Counted from the stretch's first letter, positions 16,443 through 25,990 are shown. The stretch: DNA of 64,000 nucleotides from Faecalibacterium langellae (GCF_002549775.1 NZ_NMTR01000011.1:1-64000), one strand, 5' to 3'. The notes: generated by a model not told the origin, from the sequence alone. A program made the numbers and translations.

Positions 16443-17723
16443 TCAGCCGTTCAGCGACCGCAGGGCTTCGCACTCGGCGGCAGCCAGCGCCGGTGCCCCG
16501 GCCCCGAACAGGCTGCCGTAACGGTACAACGCCCAGCCGTCCGCGTTCTGCCCGCGCAGGTCCTCCACCTGCCGGGCCAGCGCGCTGCCGGTGCTCCAAC
16601 CGCTCACGCTGTCGGCGTTGGCCCCGCCGTCGCCCACGCCCACCCGGTAGGCCCCCAGCCCAAAGTAGAGGACCACGCCCTCTGCCCGGGGGTAGGCCAG
16701 CCAGGCAGGCACGATGTTCTCAAAGGCGAAGCGGGTGCTGCCGCTTTGCAGCGTATAACCATAGCCCCAGTACACCTGCGGGCAGAGGTAATCCACTGCC
16801 TGTTCTTCGCCGCCGGACGCCAGCCAGCCGGTCACGTCGCTGTACTGGCCGTTGAGATCATTGTCGGGATTCCCCTGCGGACTGATGCCGAACCGCAGCG
16901 TCGGGTCGGCGGCCTTCACGGTGCGGTACACCTTCCGCACCAGGGCGCTCACGTTCTCCCGCCGCCAGGCGGCAAGGTCGGCCGCACCGGACGCCGCAAA
17001 CTGCGCCGCGTCGATGCTCTCCTCCGTGGCGGGGTAAAAGTAATCGTCAAAGTGGATGCCATCCACCGCATAGTTCTGCACAAGTTCTGCCACGCCCTGC
17101 ACCACATAGTCCGCCGCAGCGGGCTCGGCCGGGTTCAGGTAAAGCCCCTCTCCCACGGCGCAGACCCACTCCGGGTGAGTGCTGGCAAGGTTGTTCTCCG
17201 CCAGGTTCGGCGGCATGGCGGCCGACGACCGCAGCCGGTAGGGGTTCACCCACGCTTCCACCGAGAGCCCGCGGCTGTGGGCCTCCTGCAGCAGGATATC
17301 CAGCGGGTCAAAGCCGGGGTCCTGCCCCTGGGTGCCGGTGCACAGGTGGCTCCACGGGAACAGCTGGCTTTTATACAGCGCGTCCCCGAAGGGCCGCACC
17401 TGCGCCAGCACCGTGTTCAGCCCAAGGCCCGCGCAGTTGTCCAGCATTTCGGCACACCCGGCCCGGAAGGCATCGGCCGAGGAAAAATCCATGGCCGCCC
17501 ATTCCAGGTAGCTCACCCACACGGCCCGCCACTCCCCGGCAGGCAAGGCCGGGTTCTGAACGGGTAGTTGATCTTCCTGCGTTTTATCCGGTGCGGAAAG
17601 GTCTTTCCGCCGCAGCCAGAGCCCCGCCCCCACGCAGGCCGCACCTGCGCCCAGCAGAAAGGCACGCCGCCCGAAGCGGCGCGGTTTCACTTCCGTCTTT
17701 TTGGACCTGCGCCGCTGGGTCAC
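16443..17723 (-). CDS. GHL10-type (DUF187/YngK-like) putative glycoside hydrolase
   Basis: Exported TIM-barrel hydrolase of the GHL10 group. After a Tat-like membrane signal (RRFGRRAFLLGAGAACVGAG, near residue 15) the 426-residue protein shows the family pattern: WRAVWVSYLEWAAMDF, GLNTVLAQVRPFGDALY, GLSVEAWVNPYR and DGIHFDDYFYP with the likely catalytic acids. Start GTG 17723 overlaps the stop of the upstream gene (GTGA) and has AGGAGGAG upstream. Substrate is probably a cell-wall or surface glycan. Confidence 0.88.
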   Translation of the reverse strand: MTQRRRSKKTEVKPRRFGRRAFLLGAGAACVGAGLWLRRKDLSAPDKTQEDQLPVQNPALPAGEWRAVWVSYLEWAAMDFSSADAFRAGCAEMLDNCAGLGLNTVLAQVRPFGDALYKSQLFPWSHLCTGTQGQDPGFDPLDILLQEAHSRGLSVEAWVNPYRLRSSAAMPPNLAENNLASTHPEWVCAVGEGLYLNPAEPAAADYVVQGVAELVQNYAVDGIHFDDYFYPATEESIDAAQFAASGAADLAAWRRENVSALVRKVYRTVKAADPTLRFGISPQGNPDNDLNGQYSDVTGWLASGGEEQAVDYLCPQVYWGYGYTLQSGSTRFAFENIVPAWLAYPRAEGVVLYFGLGAYRVGVGDGGANADSVSGWSTGSALARQVEDLRGQNADGWALYRYGSLFGAGAPALAAAECEALRSLNG

Positions 17724-18220
17724 AGGGTCTCCTCCTGGGTCTTGTAGAGCACCAGTGCCGCCCAGCCGCGGGCGCAGGCCAGCAGCACGAACATCAGGTT
17801 CGTCCAGAAGGCAAAGCTGCTCATACCGGCGTATTTCGTCATCATCCAGAACACCACCCGCATGGCCTCCGCGATGCACACCAGCTGCAGCTGGCGCTGA
17901 ACGGGCCTGCCGTGGCTGTACTCAATGGCCAGCAGGCTGGGCCACACCAGCGCCGAGCACAGGTCGCCCGCCCAGCCCCCGGCAGCCAGCTTGCTGAGCA
18001 TCAGCAGCACGAACACCAGCGTGTAATTGCGCTTATCCTTGGCCGGGGCACCCTTCTGCGCGGCCAGAAACAGCACCGCGATGCCGGTGATGCAGAACAC
18101 GATCAGCTCCAGCCCCGAAAAATCCATGCCGCCCAGCACGGCAAAGCCGCCCAGCATGGACATGGCCGCAGCTGCCAGCAGGAAAAAGTACCAGGTCTTG
18201 CGTGTGAATTTGAGCTTCAT
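17720..18220 (-). CDS. Membrane protein of unknown function
   Basis: A 166-residue hydrophobic protein with about five membrane segments (AAAAMSMLGGFAVLGG, IVFCITGIAVLFLAA, TLVFVLLMLSKLAAGGW and others). No family recognised. Start 18220 (MKLKFTRKTWYFF) has GGGAGGAA upstream. It overlaps the GHL10-type hydrolase gene by four bases, so the pair is probably one transcript. Confidence 0.75.
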   Translation of the reverse strand: MKLKFTRKTWYFFLLAAAAMSMLGGFAVLGGMDFSGLELIVFCITGIAVLFLAAQKGAPAKDKRNYTLVFVLLMLSKLAAGGWAGDLCSALVWPSLLAIEYSHGRPVQRQLQLVCIAEAMRVVFWMMTKYAGMSSFAFWTNLMFVLLACARGWAALVLYKTQEETL

Positions 18221-18352
18221 TGCGTTCCTCCCGCCCGCGCTGTGGCGCAGGCCCTTTGTCAAAAAGTCAAAATTTTCAAAGAATTAAAAATATTATAGCA
18301 CAAAAGTCCGCGCGTTGTGTTACAATAAGGAAAACTCTTTCGGAGGTGCGCC

Positions 18353-18772
18353 ATGAACGCCGCTGTTTCCATCCTTTTTCTCGCCGCCGTGCTGGGCGTG
18401 ATCGTCTTTCTGCTCTCCCGGCGGGAGTCTGGCCGCCGCAGCCAGTACGGCCCGTCCGGCCTGTCGGAGTTCCGTACCGACCTTGCGCTGGACGAATGCT
18501 TCGACCGTCTGGACGAGCACAGGGACACCGACGTGTTTGCCTACGACTGCCGCCGCGAAAAGGACGGCGGCTTCCTGCTGCACCTGACGCTGCACCAACC
18601 CACCCAGCAGCCGCTGGACACCCTTTATACCCTGCGGCTGGACCCCGGCCGCCAGACCGTGGTGACCCTGATCTTCATCCGCGAAGCATTTGGCTACAAG
18701 GAGCCGCTGTTCCCGCAGGAAATGCTGGACACCTTCCTGCAGCAGAAGCTGGACGCCCACCGCACCAAATAA
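18353..18772 (+). CDS. Small single-span membrane protein of unknown function
   Basis: 139 residues. One N-terminal hydrophobic helix (VSILFLAAVLGVIVFLL) then a soluble cytoplasmic-type domain with acidic and aromatic residues (DECFDRLDEHRDTDVFAYDC). No recognised family. Start at 18353 has CGGAGG upstream. Divergent from the membrane protein/GHL10 pair and followed by the tRNA gene. Confidence 0.7.
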   Translation: MNAAVSILFLAAVLGVIVFLLSRRESGRRSQYGPSGLSEFRTDLALDECFDRLDEHRDTDVFAYDCRREKDGGFLLHLTLHQPTQQPLDTLYTLRLDPGRQTVVTLIFIREAFGYKEPLFPQEMLDTFLQQKLDAHRTK

Positions 18773-18788
18773 ACTTTCGGGCAAACGC

Positions 18789-18817
18789 TTTTCATTTTGC
18801 GCAGAATTTGGTATACT
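18789..18817 (+). promoter_or_regulatory. Promoter of tRNA-Met
   Basis: TTTTCA (18789-18794), 17 bases, TATACT (18812-18817), 27 bases before the tRNA. Confidence 0.65.
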
Positions 18818-18843
18818 GATAGATGCTGCAGTGCAGCATTTGC

Positions 18844-18917
18844 GGGCTAGTAGCTCAGTTGGTCAGAGCTGGCGGCTCATAACCGCTTGGTCCCGGGTTC
18901 AAGTCCTGGCTGGCCCA
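18844..18917 (+). tRNA. tRNA-Met (anticodon CAT)
   Basis: Full cloverleaf of 74 nt. Acceptor GGGCTAG pairs with CTGGCCC, D stem GCTC/GAGC, anticodon stem GGCGG/CCGCT with loop CTCATAA, T arm CCGGG-TTCAAGT-CCTGG, discriminator A. The CCA end is not encoded. The acceptor starts G-C, so it is not initiator-like; it is elongator Met or, less likely, the Ile2 tRNA whose CAT is modified by TilS. Own promoter and terminator. Confidence 0.95.
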
Positions 18918-18920
18918 TAA

Positions 18921-18959
18921 CAAAAAAGAACACCCCACAAAGGGGTGTTCTTTTTTGTT
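18921..18959. terminator. Bidirectional terminator between tRNA-Met and oppF
   Basis: Long perfect stem AAAAAAGAACACCCC / GGGGTGTTCTTTTTT with an ACAAA loop; T runs on both strands, so it can end the tRNA transcript and the opp operon. Confidence 0.92.
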
Positions 18960-18981
18960 ATCCGTCAGAGTTTGAACGTTT

Positions 18982-19914
18982 TCACTTGCACCACTTGGCA
19001 AATTCTTCGTCGGTGCACTTGACATAATGGCTGCCGCTCACGAGGTGATTGGTGCCCTTGTTGTAGTCGATGCCGGAAGTGGCGTAGTCGTAGGTCTCGG
19101 CCACGCGGCGCTTCTCCACAACGGGGTTCGGCAGCGGGATAGCCGACAGCAGGCTGCGGGTATACGGGTGGATGGGGTTCTCGAAAATTTCTTCGGTGGT
19201 GCCTGTCTCCAGCAGGTGGCCCAGATGCAGCACGCCGATGCGGTCCGAGATGTACTTGACCATGGACAGGTCGTGTGCAATGAACAGGTAGGCCGTGCCG
19301 GTCTCCTGCTGAATGTCCTTCATCAGGTTGACCACCTGTGCCTGGATGGACACGTCCAGAGCCGAGATGCACTCGTCGGCAATGATCAGCTTGGGGTTCA
19401 TAATCAACGCCCGGGCAATGCCGACGCGCTGGCGCTGGCCGCCGGAGAACTGGTGAGGGTAACGCTCGGCGTGTTCGGGGGCAAGGCCCACCTTCGCCAG
19501 AATTTTCTCCACCTTGTCGCGGCGTTCCTCTTTGGTCTTGTACATGTGGTGGATGTCCAGACCTTCGCCGATGATATCCTCCACCTTCTTGCGGGGGTTC
19601 AGGGAGGCCATGGGGTCCTGGAAGATCATCTGCATCTGGGTGCGCAGAGTGTTGTTCTGGCTGTGGCTCAGCTTGCCGCTGATGTCCTGCCCGTCAAAGG
19701 TGATCTTGCCGGCGGTAGGGTCATACAGGCGGATGACGCTGCGGCCGATGGTGGACTTGCCGGAACCGGACTCGCCCACCAGACCGTAGGTCTCGCCGGG
19801 ATAAATTTCAAAGCTGACATCTTCCACGGCCTTGACGGTAAAGCTCTTGCTCACGCGGAAATACTGCTTCAGGCCTTCCACCTTCAGCAGCGGAGCAGCG
19901 TTCTGTTCTGCCAT
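18982..19914 (-). CDS. oppF: Oligopeptide ABC transporter ATPase OppF
   Basis: Second ATPase of the oligopeptide importer. The 310-residue protein shows Walker A (GESGSGKST), Q-loop (MIFQDPMASLNPRK), signature (FSGGQRQRVGIARAL), Walker B (LIIADE) and H-loop (IAHDLS), plus the C-terminal oligopeptide/dipeptide extension (HPYTRSLLSAIPLPNP). Last gene of oppABCDF, directly abutting oppD (stop and start adjacent). Confidence 0.95.
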   Translation of the reverse strand: MAEQNAAPLLKVEGLKQYFRVSKSFTVKAVEDVSFEIYPGETYGLVGESGSGKSTIGRSVIRLYDPTAGKITFDGQDISGKLSHSQNNTLRTQMQMIFQDPMASLNPRKKVEDIIGEGLDIHHMYKTKEERRDKVEKILAKVGLAPEHAERYPHQFSGGQRQRVGIARALIMNPKLIIADECISALDVSIQAQVVNLMKDIQQETGTAYLFIAHDLSMVKYISDRIGVLHLGHLLETGTTEEIFENPIHPYTRSLLSAIPLPNPVVEKRRVAETYDYATSGIDYNKGTNHLVSGSHYVKCTDEEFAKWCK

Positions 19915-21012
19915 TTATTCCGCCTCCTTGATCTTTTCTGCCTCGGCACGCATACGCTCGATGCGCTGAGCAAGCTCAGGCGGCATCTCCACCTTGGGTG
20001 CACGGGGGTCCAGCAGCCAGGTGGCTGCATAGTGGGTATCGCTGATCTTGAACATAGGCGGGTCCACTTCGTCGTCGATGTTCAGGGCAAAGTGGTTGCG
20101 CGGCGCAAAGGCGTCGCCCGGCTTCTCATGCAGCAGGTTCGGCGGCGAACCCGGGATGGTGTACAGGCGGTCGTCTGCGGTGTCCAGATCAGGCATGGCG
20201 GACAGCAGGCCCCAGGTATAGGGGTGGCGCGGCTCGTAGAAAATTTCGTTGATGGTGCCGGTCTCCACGATCTTGCCGGCGTACATGACATCGACATAAT
20301 CGGCCACTTTTGCCACAACGCCCAGATCGTGGGTGATGTAGATGACCGAAATACCGCGCTCGCGCTGGATGCTGCGGATCAGCTCCAGAATCTTGGCCTG
20401 AATGGTCACGTCCAGTGCGGTGGTGGGCTCGTCACAGATCAGCAGGTCGGGGTCGCAGGCCAGTGCAATGGCGATGACCACGCGCTGGCGCATACCGCCG
20501 GACAGCTGGTGCGGGTAGCTTTTCATGCGCTTTTCAGCATCGGTGATGCCCACTTCCTCCAGCAGCTGCACAGCCTTCTTGTAGGCGGCATCCTTGGGCA
20601 TCTTGTAGTGCCACAGCATGCCTTCCATGATCTGCTTGCCGATCTGCATGGTGGGGTCCAGGCTGGTCATGGGGTCCTGGAACACCATGGCGATGCGCTT
20701 GCCGTTGATGTGGCGGCGGATCCACTTTTTATCCTTCTGCAGCAGGTCCACGGTCTCGGGGCTGCCGTCGGCGTGATGGTAGCTGAACTCGATGGAGCCG
20801 CTGTTCACGATGGCGTTCTGAGCCAGAATGCCCATGGCGGCCTTCATGGTGACCGACTTGCCGGAGCCGGATTCGCCCACCAGAGCGACCGTCTCGCCCT
20901 TGTACAGGTCGATGTTCACGCCGCGGATGGCGTGCACCGGGCCTGCGGTGGTCTTAAAGGTAATGTCCAGGTCTCGCACCGACAGGACCTGTTCTTTTTT
21001 GTTTTCAGGCAT
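19915..21012 (-). CDS. oppD: Oligopeptide ABC transporter ATPase OppD
   Basis: First ATPase of the peptide importer (365 residues). Walker [11 protein letters not shown]-loop [12 protein letters not shown], signature [15 protein letters not shown], Walker [15 protein letters not shown]-loop ITHDLG, and the C-terminal OppD extension with [15 protein letters not shown]. Together with OppF it energises OppB/OppC. It sits 13 bases after oppC. Confidence 0.95.
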   Translation of the reverse strand: MPENKKEQVLSVRDLDITFKTTAGPVHAIRGVNIDLYKGETVALVGESGSGKSVTMKAAMGILAQNAIVNSGSIEFSYHHADGSPETVDLLQKDKKWIRRHINGKRIAMVFQDPMTSLDPTMQIGKQIMEGMLWHYKMPKDAAYKKAVQLLEEVGITDAEKRMKSYPHQLSGGMRQRVVIAIALACDPDLLICDEPTTALDVTIQAKILELIRSIQRERGISVIYITHDLGVVAKVADYVDVMYAGKIVETGTINEIFYEPRHPYTWGLLSAMPDLDTADDRLYTIPGSPPNLLHEKPGDAFAPRNHFALNIDDEVDPPMFKISDTHYAATWLLDPRAPKVEMPPELAQRIERMRAEAEKIKEAE

Positions 21013-21025
21013 GGGGTGTTCCTCC

Positions 21026-22129
21026 TTACATACTCTTCATCTTGGGGTCCAGTGCTTCGCGCAGGCCGTCGGCCACGAGGTTGAAGCTCATCATCAGCAG
21101 GCTCATGACGACCATGGGCGGGATGATCTGGTAGGGGTGGGTGGTGAAGCTGTTGTACAGCTCACTGATCAGAGAGCCCAGCGAGCACTGCGGCACCGGG
21201 ATGCCCAGACCAACGAAGGACAGGAACGCCTCGGTGAAGATAGCCGTCGGGATGCTGAACATGACCTGGGTGATGATGGGTCCGATGATGTTGGGCAGCA
21301 CTTCTTTAAAGATGATGAAGAAGCTGCCGGCGCCCAGCGTGCGGGAGGCCAGGACGAACTCCTGATCCTTCAGCTTGAGCATCTCGGCGCGGGCAATGCG
21401 GCTCATGCCCACCCACTCGGTGAGCATCAGGGCAAAGATAATGGTGATCATGCCGGGCTTCAGCACCAGCAGAAGCAGCGTGACGATGACCAGACGGGGG
21501 ATGCCGTTGGCCACTTCCAGAAAACGCTGCATCACCATATCCACCTTGCCGCCGAAGTAGCCGGAGATCAGGCCATAGCTCATGCCGATGACCATATCAA
21601 TGACGGCGGCGGCCACCGCGATGATCAGCGAGACACGGGCACCTTCCCAGGTGCGGGTCCAGATATCGCGGCCATAGGTGTCGCTGCCGAACCAGTAGTA
21701 GACGTCCTCCTTGCCCTTTTCCACATAGGCATTGACCGTCTTGGAGCCGGTGGTGGTGCTCATCTTTTCGTCACCGTTGAAGATGCCGAAGTTTTCCAGC
21801 ACCTGTACACGGGGCGCAAAGTTCTTCTGGCTCAGTTCCTGACCGGAGTAGGTATACTCGTTCATGCCGGGGCCAAATGCCGCCAGCAGCACGATAAAGA
21901 CAACGAGGATCATGCCGAACACGGCGCTCTTTTTGCGGAAGAAGCGCACCCGCACATCCTTCCAGAAGCTCTGGGCCGCAAAGTTGGAGTCCACGGCGAT
22001 CTCGTCGTCGTTGTGCTTGAGCACGAAGTCCTTTTCGTCGAAGGTGTGCTCAGAATACATGGTATCCACGGCGCTGACGATGGCGTCCGCAGTGGATTCG
22101 CCGCCAAGGCGAATTGCTTTTTCTGCCAT
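21026..22129 (-). CDS. oppC: Oligopeptide ABC transporter permease OppC
   Basis: Inner-membrane permease (367 residues) with an N-terminal cytoplasmic extension, a first helix (AVFGMILVVFIVLLAAF), a ~100-residue external loop and the BPD permease core with EAA-like loop EMLKLKDQEFVLASRTLGAG. Starts one base after the oppB stop; the frame extends upstream into oppB but ATG 22129 (MAEKAIRLGG) has GGGGGA upstream. Confidence 0.94.
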   Translation of the reverse strand: MAEKAIRLGGESTADAIVSAVDTMYSEHTFDEKDFVLKHNDDEIAVDSNFAAQSFWKDVRVRFFRKKSAVFGMILVVFIVLLAAFGPGMNEYTYSGQELSQKNFAPRVQVLENFGIFNGDEKMSTTTGSKTVNAYVEKGKEDVYYWFGSDTYGRDIWTRTWEGARVSLIIAVAAAVIDMVIGMSYGLISGYFGGKVDMVMQRFLEVANGIPRLVIVTLLLLVLKPGMITIIFALMLTEWVGMSRIARAEMLKLKDQEFVLASRTLGAGSFFIIFKEVLPNIIGPIITQVMFSIPTAIFTEAFLSFVGLGIPVPQCSLGSLISELYNSFTTHPYQIIPPMVVMSLLMMSFNLVADGLREALDPKMKSM

Positions 22130-22130
22130 A

Positions 22131-23066
22131 TCAGTCGTCCCCCTTTGCCAAGCGGATGCGCGGGTCGATGATGCCGTACAGCAGGTCAACGACCAGCATG
22201 ATGCCAATGTACATGGCGCTGTAGATGAAGCTCAGGCTGATGACCACGTTGTAGTCGTTGGACTGGATGGCGGTCACCAGCAGGCTGCCCACGCCGGGGA
22301 TGGCGAAGATCTTCTCCACCACCAGAGAACCGGTCATCAGATCAACGATCAGCGGAGCCAGGACCGTGATGATGGGGATCAGGGCGTTGCGCAGAGCGTG
22401 GCGGAAGATCAGCGCCGGGCCGGAAATGCCCTTGCTCTCAGCCAGCAGCATGTAGTCGGAATCCAGCACTTCGATCATCTCACTGCGGGTAAAGCGGGCA
22501 ATGGATGCCATGGTGAACATGGAAAGCGAGATGCTGGGCAGCACGCTGGAGCCGAACACGTCCTTTGCAGAGAACAGCATGGGGAACCACTTCAGCTTGA
22601 AGCCGAAGGTGTAGCTCAGGGCCAGCGCGATCACGTAAGACGGCACCGACACACCGATGACCGAAATGATGGTGGCCAGGGTGTCAAAGATGGTGTCGCG
22701 CTTGAGGGCTGCGATGATGCCGAGGACAAGGCCCACCACGGCACCCAGTGTGACAGCCATGCCGCCCACACGGATGGAAATGGGCAGACGGGACTGGATC
22801 AGCTGGGAGATGGGCGTGTTCTTGGAGATATTGTAGCTGACGCCGAAGTCACCGCGCAGCATGTTGGTCACATAACGGAAGAACTGCACATAGATCGGCT
22901 GATCCAGACCGTACTTTGCGTACAGGGATGCGCGCATTTCCGGCGTCAGCTTTTCATCGTTGAAGGGCGAACCGGGCATCAGCTGCATGAGGATGAACAA
23001 CACCAGCAGGATGGCCAGCAGCGTAAACAACGAAGTGATGATACGCTTGAGCGTGTATTTTTTCAC
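22131..23066 (-). CDS. oppB: Oligopeptide ABC transporter permease OppB
   Basis: Permease partner of OppC, 311 residues. Typical N-terminus (YTLKRIITSLFTLLAILLV), SPFNDEKLTPEMRA periplasmic loop of OppB, and the EAA loop near residue 200 (MIEVLDSDYMLLAESKGI). It follows oppA after a 163-base spacer that contains a partial terminator, an arrangement that usually lets the binding protein be made in excess. Confidence 0.94.
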   Translation of the reverse strand: MKKYTLKRIITSLFTLLAILLVLFILMQLMPGSPFNDEKLTPEMRASLYAKYGLDQPIYVQFFRYVTNMLRGDFGVSYNISKNTPISQLIQSRLPISIRVGGMAVTLGAVVGLVLGIIAALKRDTIFDTLATIISVIGVSVPSYVIALALSYTFGFKLKWFPMLFSAKDVFGSSVLPSISLSMFTMASIARFTRSEMIEVLDSDYMLLAESKGISGPALIFRHALRNALIPIITVLAPLIVDLMTGSLVVEKIFAIPGVGSLLVTAIQSNDYNVVISLSFIYSAMYIGIMLVVDLLYGIIDPRIRLAKGDD

Positions 23067-23174
23067 GTTGGGTAGACCCCCTTAAAGTTTCTTCTCCGCC
23101 CCGCACGGGGCAGAACGGCTCCCGCCTGCCGCGGTCAGCCGTGCGCCGGACGCGGACAGTGTAAAAGCCAAAAA

Positions 23175-23219
23175 GTCGCACAGCGGCAATCACGCTGCCA
23201 CTGTGCGGCATTTTTATCT
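23175..23219 (-). terminator. Attenuating terminator between oppA and oppB
   Basis: On the minus strand GCCGCACAG...GGCA pairs with TGCC...CTGTGCG, followed by a T run. It should let part of the transcription continue into oppB. Confidence 0.8.
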
Positions 23220-23229
23220 TACGTCAGAC

Positions 23230-24930
23230 TTAGGCGTTCTTGGTGGTGTTCTTGTAAACACGGTTCAGAGCGCAGGGGTGATGCTCGATGCCGGTAACGG
23301 CGGAGGAGATCATCTCAGCATTGCACTGGCCATACAGCGGGAAGATGACTGCCTGCTCCAGAACGATGGACTCAGCGTCATACATTGCCTCCCAGCGGCC
23401 TTCGGGATCGGTGCACAGATCGCCGGTGGTGCACTCTGCGATGATGGCATCGTAGTCAGCATCGCTCCACAGACCGTAGTTGTTGGAGTTGCCGGTGACC
23501 CACATGCCCAGATAGGTCATGGGATCGGCGTAGTCGGGGCCCCAGCGGGTCAGACCCAGCTCAAAGGTGCCGTCCTGCAGATCCTGCACGCGCTGCTTCT
23601 TGGGCTCCACCTTCAGCTCCAGAGTAAAGCCGGGCAGGGTGGTCTGCAGCTGCTCCTGAACGACCTGAGCGACCTTCTGGGGAGCATCGTCGGCATCGAC
23701 GATCATGGTGAAGGAGAAGGAATCCTTGCCCAGCTCGGCCTTGGCCTGCTCATAGTACTCTGCAGCCTTATCGGGATCGTATGCGCAGAACTCTGCAAAC
23801 TTGGTCTGGTCGGCGCTGAAATCGCTGCCGTCGGGGCCGGTGGCGAACTGTGCGGGCACTGCGGTGTAGGCGGGAGAAGAACCGTCCTTCAGCACGTCAT
23901 TAGTGATGGAATCACGATTCAGTGCAAAGGTGATGGCGCGGCGCAGGTTCAGGTTTGCCAGATCCGGCACAGCGTCGATGTTGGGGCTGATGTACCACAG
24001 GTAGCCGGCACCCACGCTGGTGAACTCGGGGTCATCCTTGACCTGCTCGACCTGCTCGCCGTTCAGCAGAGTGATATCCAGATCACCGTTCTGATAGCTC
24101 ATCAGAGCCTGCTGGCTGTCCTTGATGACCTGATAGTTCAGGCCGTCCAGCGCAATGCGGTCGGCATCGTAGTAGTCGGCGTTCTTCACCAGCTCAAAAG
24201 CGGTGGCAGCCGGCTCGTAGCTGGTCAGCACGAATGCACCGTTGGACAGCACGGTATCTGCGCTGGTGCCGTAGGTATCGCCGCAGCTCTCAAAGAACTT
24301 CTGGTTCATGGGGTAGAAGGTGGGGAAGTACATCAGGCTCAGGAAGTAGCTGACCGGAACATTCAGCTCCACCTTCAGGGTCTTGTCGTCCACAGCGGTA
24401 ACTCCCAGATCGGTGACGGGCTTGTCGCCTGCAATGATCTCGGCGGCGTTGACCACCTGACCGATATCGCTCAGCATGTAAGAATACTCAGAAGCGTTTG
24501 CGGGGTCAACCGCACGCTGCCAGCCGAAGACGAAGTCGGCTGCGGTAACGGCATCGCCGTTGGACCACTTTGCATCCTTCAGGTGGAAGGTGTAGGTCTT
24601 GCCGTCCTCGCTCAGCTCATAGCTCTCTGCCAGAGCCTCCACAGCTGCACCGTTCTCGTCCATCTGCATCAGGCCGTCGGTGTAATCAGCGATGACCTCG
24701 AAGGAAGTACCATCGGTAGCCAGCTGGGGGTCCAGAGACTGGACTTCGGTCTCCAGCATGATGTTCAGCACGCCGCCCTCAGCGGAGCCGGCAGCTGCAC
24801 CGGAAGATGCAGTGGAGCCGGAAGCGGCGGTGCTGGAGGAGCCGCCGCAGGCAGTCAGAGCCAGTGCAGCAGCCGATACGCCTGCAGCAGCCAGGAAGCT
24901 GCGGCGAGAAATACGACGATCGAATTTCAT
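23230..24930 (-). CDS. oppA: Oligopeptide-binding lipoprotein OppA
   Basis: Substrate-binding lipoprotein of the peptide importer, 566 residues, SBP_bac_5 family (LDPQLATDGTSFEVIADYTDGLMQM and WSNGDAVTAADFVFGWQRAVDP are family hallmarks). The signal has a twin-arginine pattern (SRRSFLAAAG) and a lipobox LTAC, suggesting Tat export followed by lipidation. A Gly/Ser/Ala-rich linker follows the Cys. First gene of the opp operon, preceded by its own promoter and a leader hairpin. Confidence 0.95.
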   Translation of the reverse strand: MKFDRRISRRSFLAAAGVSAAALALTACGGSSSTAASGSTASSGAAAGSAEGGVLNIMLETEVQSLDPQLATDGTSFEVIADYTDGLMQMDENGAAVEALAESYELSEDGKTYTFHLKDAKWSNGDAVTAADFVFGWQRAVDPANASEYSYMLSDIGQVVNAAEIIAGDKPVTDLGVTAVDDKTLKVELNVPVSYFLSLMYFPTFYPMNQKFFESCGDTYGTSADTVLSNGAFVLTSYEPAATAFELVKNADYYDADRIALDGLNYQVIKDSQQALMSYQNGDLDITLLNGEQVEQVKDDPEFTSVGAGYLWYISPNIDAVPDLANLNLRRAITFALNRDSITNDVLKDGSSPAYTAVPAQFATGPDGSDFSADQTKFAEFCAYDPDKAAEYYEQAKAELGKDSFSFTMIVDADDAPQKVAQVVQEQLQTTLPGFTLELKVEPKKQRVQDLQDGTFELGLTRWGPDYADPMTYLGMWVTGNSNNYGLWSDADYDAIIAECTTGDLCTDPEGRWEAMYDAESIVLEQAVIFPLYGQCNAEMISSAVTGIEHHPCALNRVYKNTTKNA

Positions 24931-24993
24931 AATCTTTCCCTCTCTCTCTTACTCTGCTGCTTTAACAAACTGAAGCGGCAGGAACTGAAAAAT

Positions 24994-25055
24994 GCACAAA
25001 GGGTTTCGCCCCTCCTCCGGGGCTTGGCACACCTTTGTGCGATACCCGCATTATA
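24994..25055 (-). promoter_or_regulatory. oppA promoter -10 and leader hairpin
   Basis: On the minus strand TATAAT (25055-25050) is followed at once by a leader in which GCACAAAGG (25040-25032) pairs with CCCTTTGTGC (25003-24994), enclosing a GCCCC / GGGGC inner hairpin, then ATTTTT. It looks like an early terminator or 5' stabiliser. The -35 is poor. Confidence 0.5.
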
Positions 25056-25305
25056 CGCTGTTCCGCCCAAAAAAGAAAGGCTTCCGACCGCTTTTCTGTG
25101 GTTTGACCAATGGTCATCCAAAAATTGCTTTCGATTTTTGTGCAGTTTTAAAGGCTTCCTGTTCCCGTGCAGCGCACACTTTTACTGAAACATGAGTTTT
25201 TTGTGTTTTTCAGGAAAACAGTTGAAGAAATTTCACCTGTATATTTTTGCATTTTATGCATAAGTCGTACTGTTTCGCCCATTTTGTCCGCTTTCTGCGC
25301 ACAGA
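25056..25305. other. AT-rich spacer between the opp operon and a lipoprotein gene
   Basis: No gene, tRNA or convincing regulatory site beyond the oppA promoter. It contains several T-rich stretches on the plus strand. Confidence 0.4.
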
Positions 25306-25309
25306 AAAA

Positions 25310-25340
25310 CTCCCTCCCGACGCCGCGCATCGGAAGGGAG
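25310..25340 (-). terminator. Terminator after the lipoprotein gene at 25358
   Basis: Minus-strand stem CTCCCTTCCGA / TCGGGAGGGAG followed by TTTTT. Confidence 0.88.
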
Positions 25341-25357
25341 CTGAGCCTTTGTTTTTG

Positions 25358-25894
25358 TTACAGGAACAGCGCCACCACATAGGTCCCGCCGCTGTATTCA
25401 ATGAACACCGCGCCCATCCTGCTGCAGCCTTCGGCCTCGCTGCGCAGGGCCTCCACGGCGTCCTGTGCTGCCGGTGCATACAGGCGGCCCGGGTCATAGT
25501 ACGGGTTGCCGCTGTTGTCCATGGTCAGGGCGATCTTCACGTTCGACGAGAGATAGAGCGACCCATTGGTGGAGTCGGAGATGAATTCGTTGACGCTGAT
25601 GCCCGGGTTCATGTTGCCGGTGCCCGGGTCCAGCTGCACCTTGCGGACCAGCTGCCCGTCCGCAGTGGTCAGGTTGGTCACTTCCTCGGTCATCCACTGG
25701 GCGATGCGCTCGGCGGCGTATTCCAGCTGGGTGTCGTACTGCAAAGCCGGGCTGACCCGCTTCATCAGGGCCTGAGCTTCCTCCGTGTTGACCTGTACCG
25801 TGGCAAAGTTCAGCAGCCCGCTGCAGCCGGTGAACGCCGCCAGCGCCAGCACCCCTGCCAGCAGCGCGGCCAGAAATCTCTTTGCGTGTTTCAT
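25358..25894 (-). CDS. Predicted lipoprotein of unknown function
   Basis: 178 residues. Signal MKHAKRFLAALLAGVLALAA with lipobox FTGC at about residue 23. The mature protein has an amphipathic helix (MKRVSPALQYDTQLEYAAERIAQWM) and a beta-rich half ending IEYSGGTYVVALFL. The helix and later LYLSSNVKIAL are faintly CAP-domain-like, but I would not assign the family. The start at 25894 has AAAGGAGA upstream; the longer frame has none. Confidence 0.75.
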   Translation of the reverse strand: MKHAKRFLAALLAGVLALAAFTGCSGLLNFATVQVNTEEAQALMKRVSPALQYDTQLEYAAERIAQWMTEEVTNLTTADGQLVRKVQLDPGTGNMNPGISVNEFISDSTNGSLYLSSNVKIALTMDNSGNPYYDPGRLYAPAAQDAVEALRSEAEGCSRMGAVFIEYSGGTYVVALFL

Positions 25895-25990
25895 GTAGAT
25901 CCGTCTCCTTTCGGTGCGTTTTCTCCATGATACCCTTTTCGACAGGGAATTGCAAGTATTTATGAATAAGAAAAATTCGCTGTGCAGGAA

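Noticed and set aside
19027-21084. A 685-codon frame antisense to oppF and oppD
   Set aside because: Shadow of conserved ABC ATPase genes; no start signal or recognisable domain.
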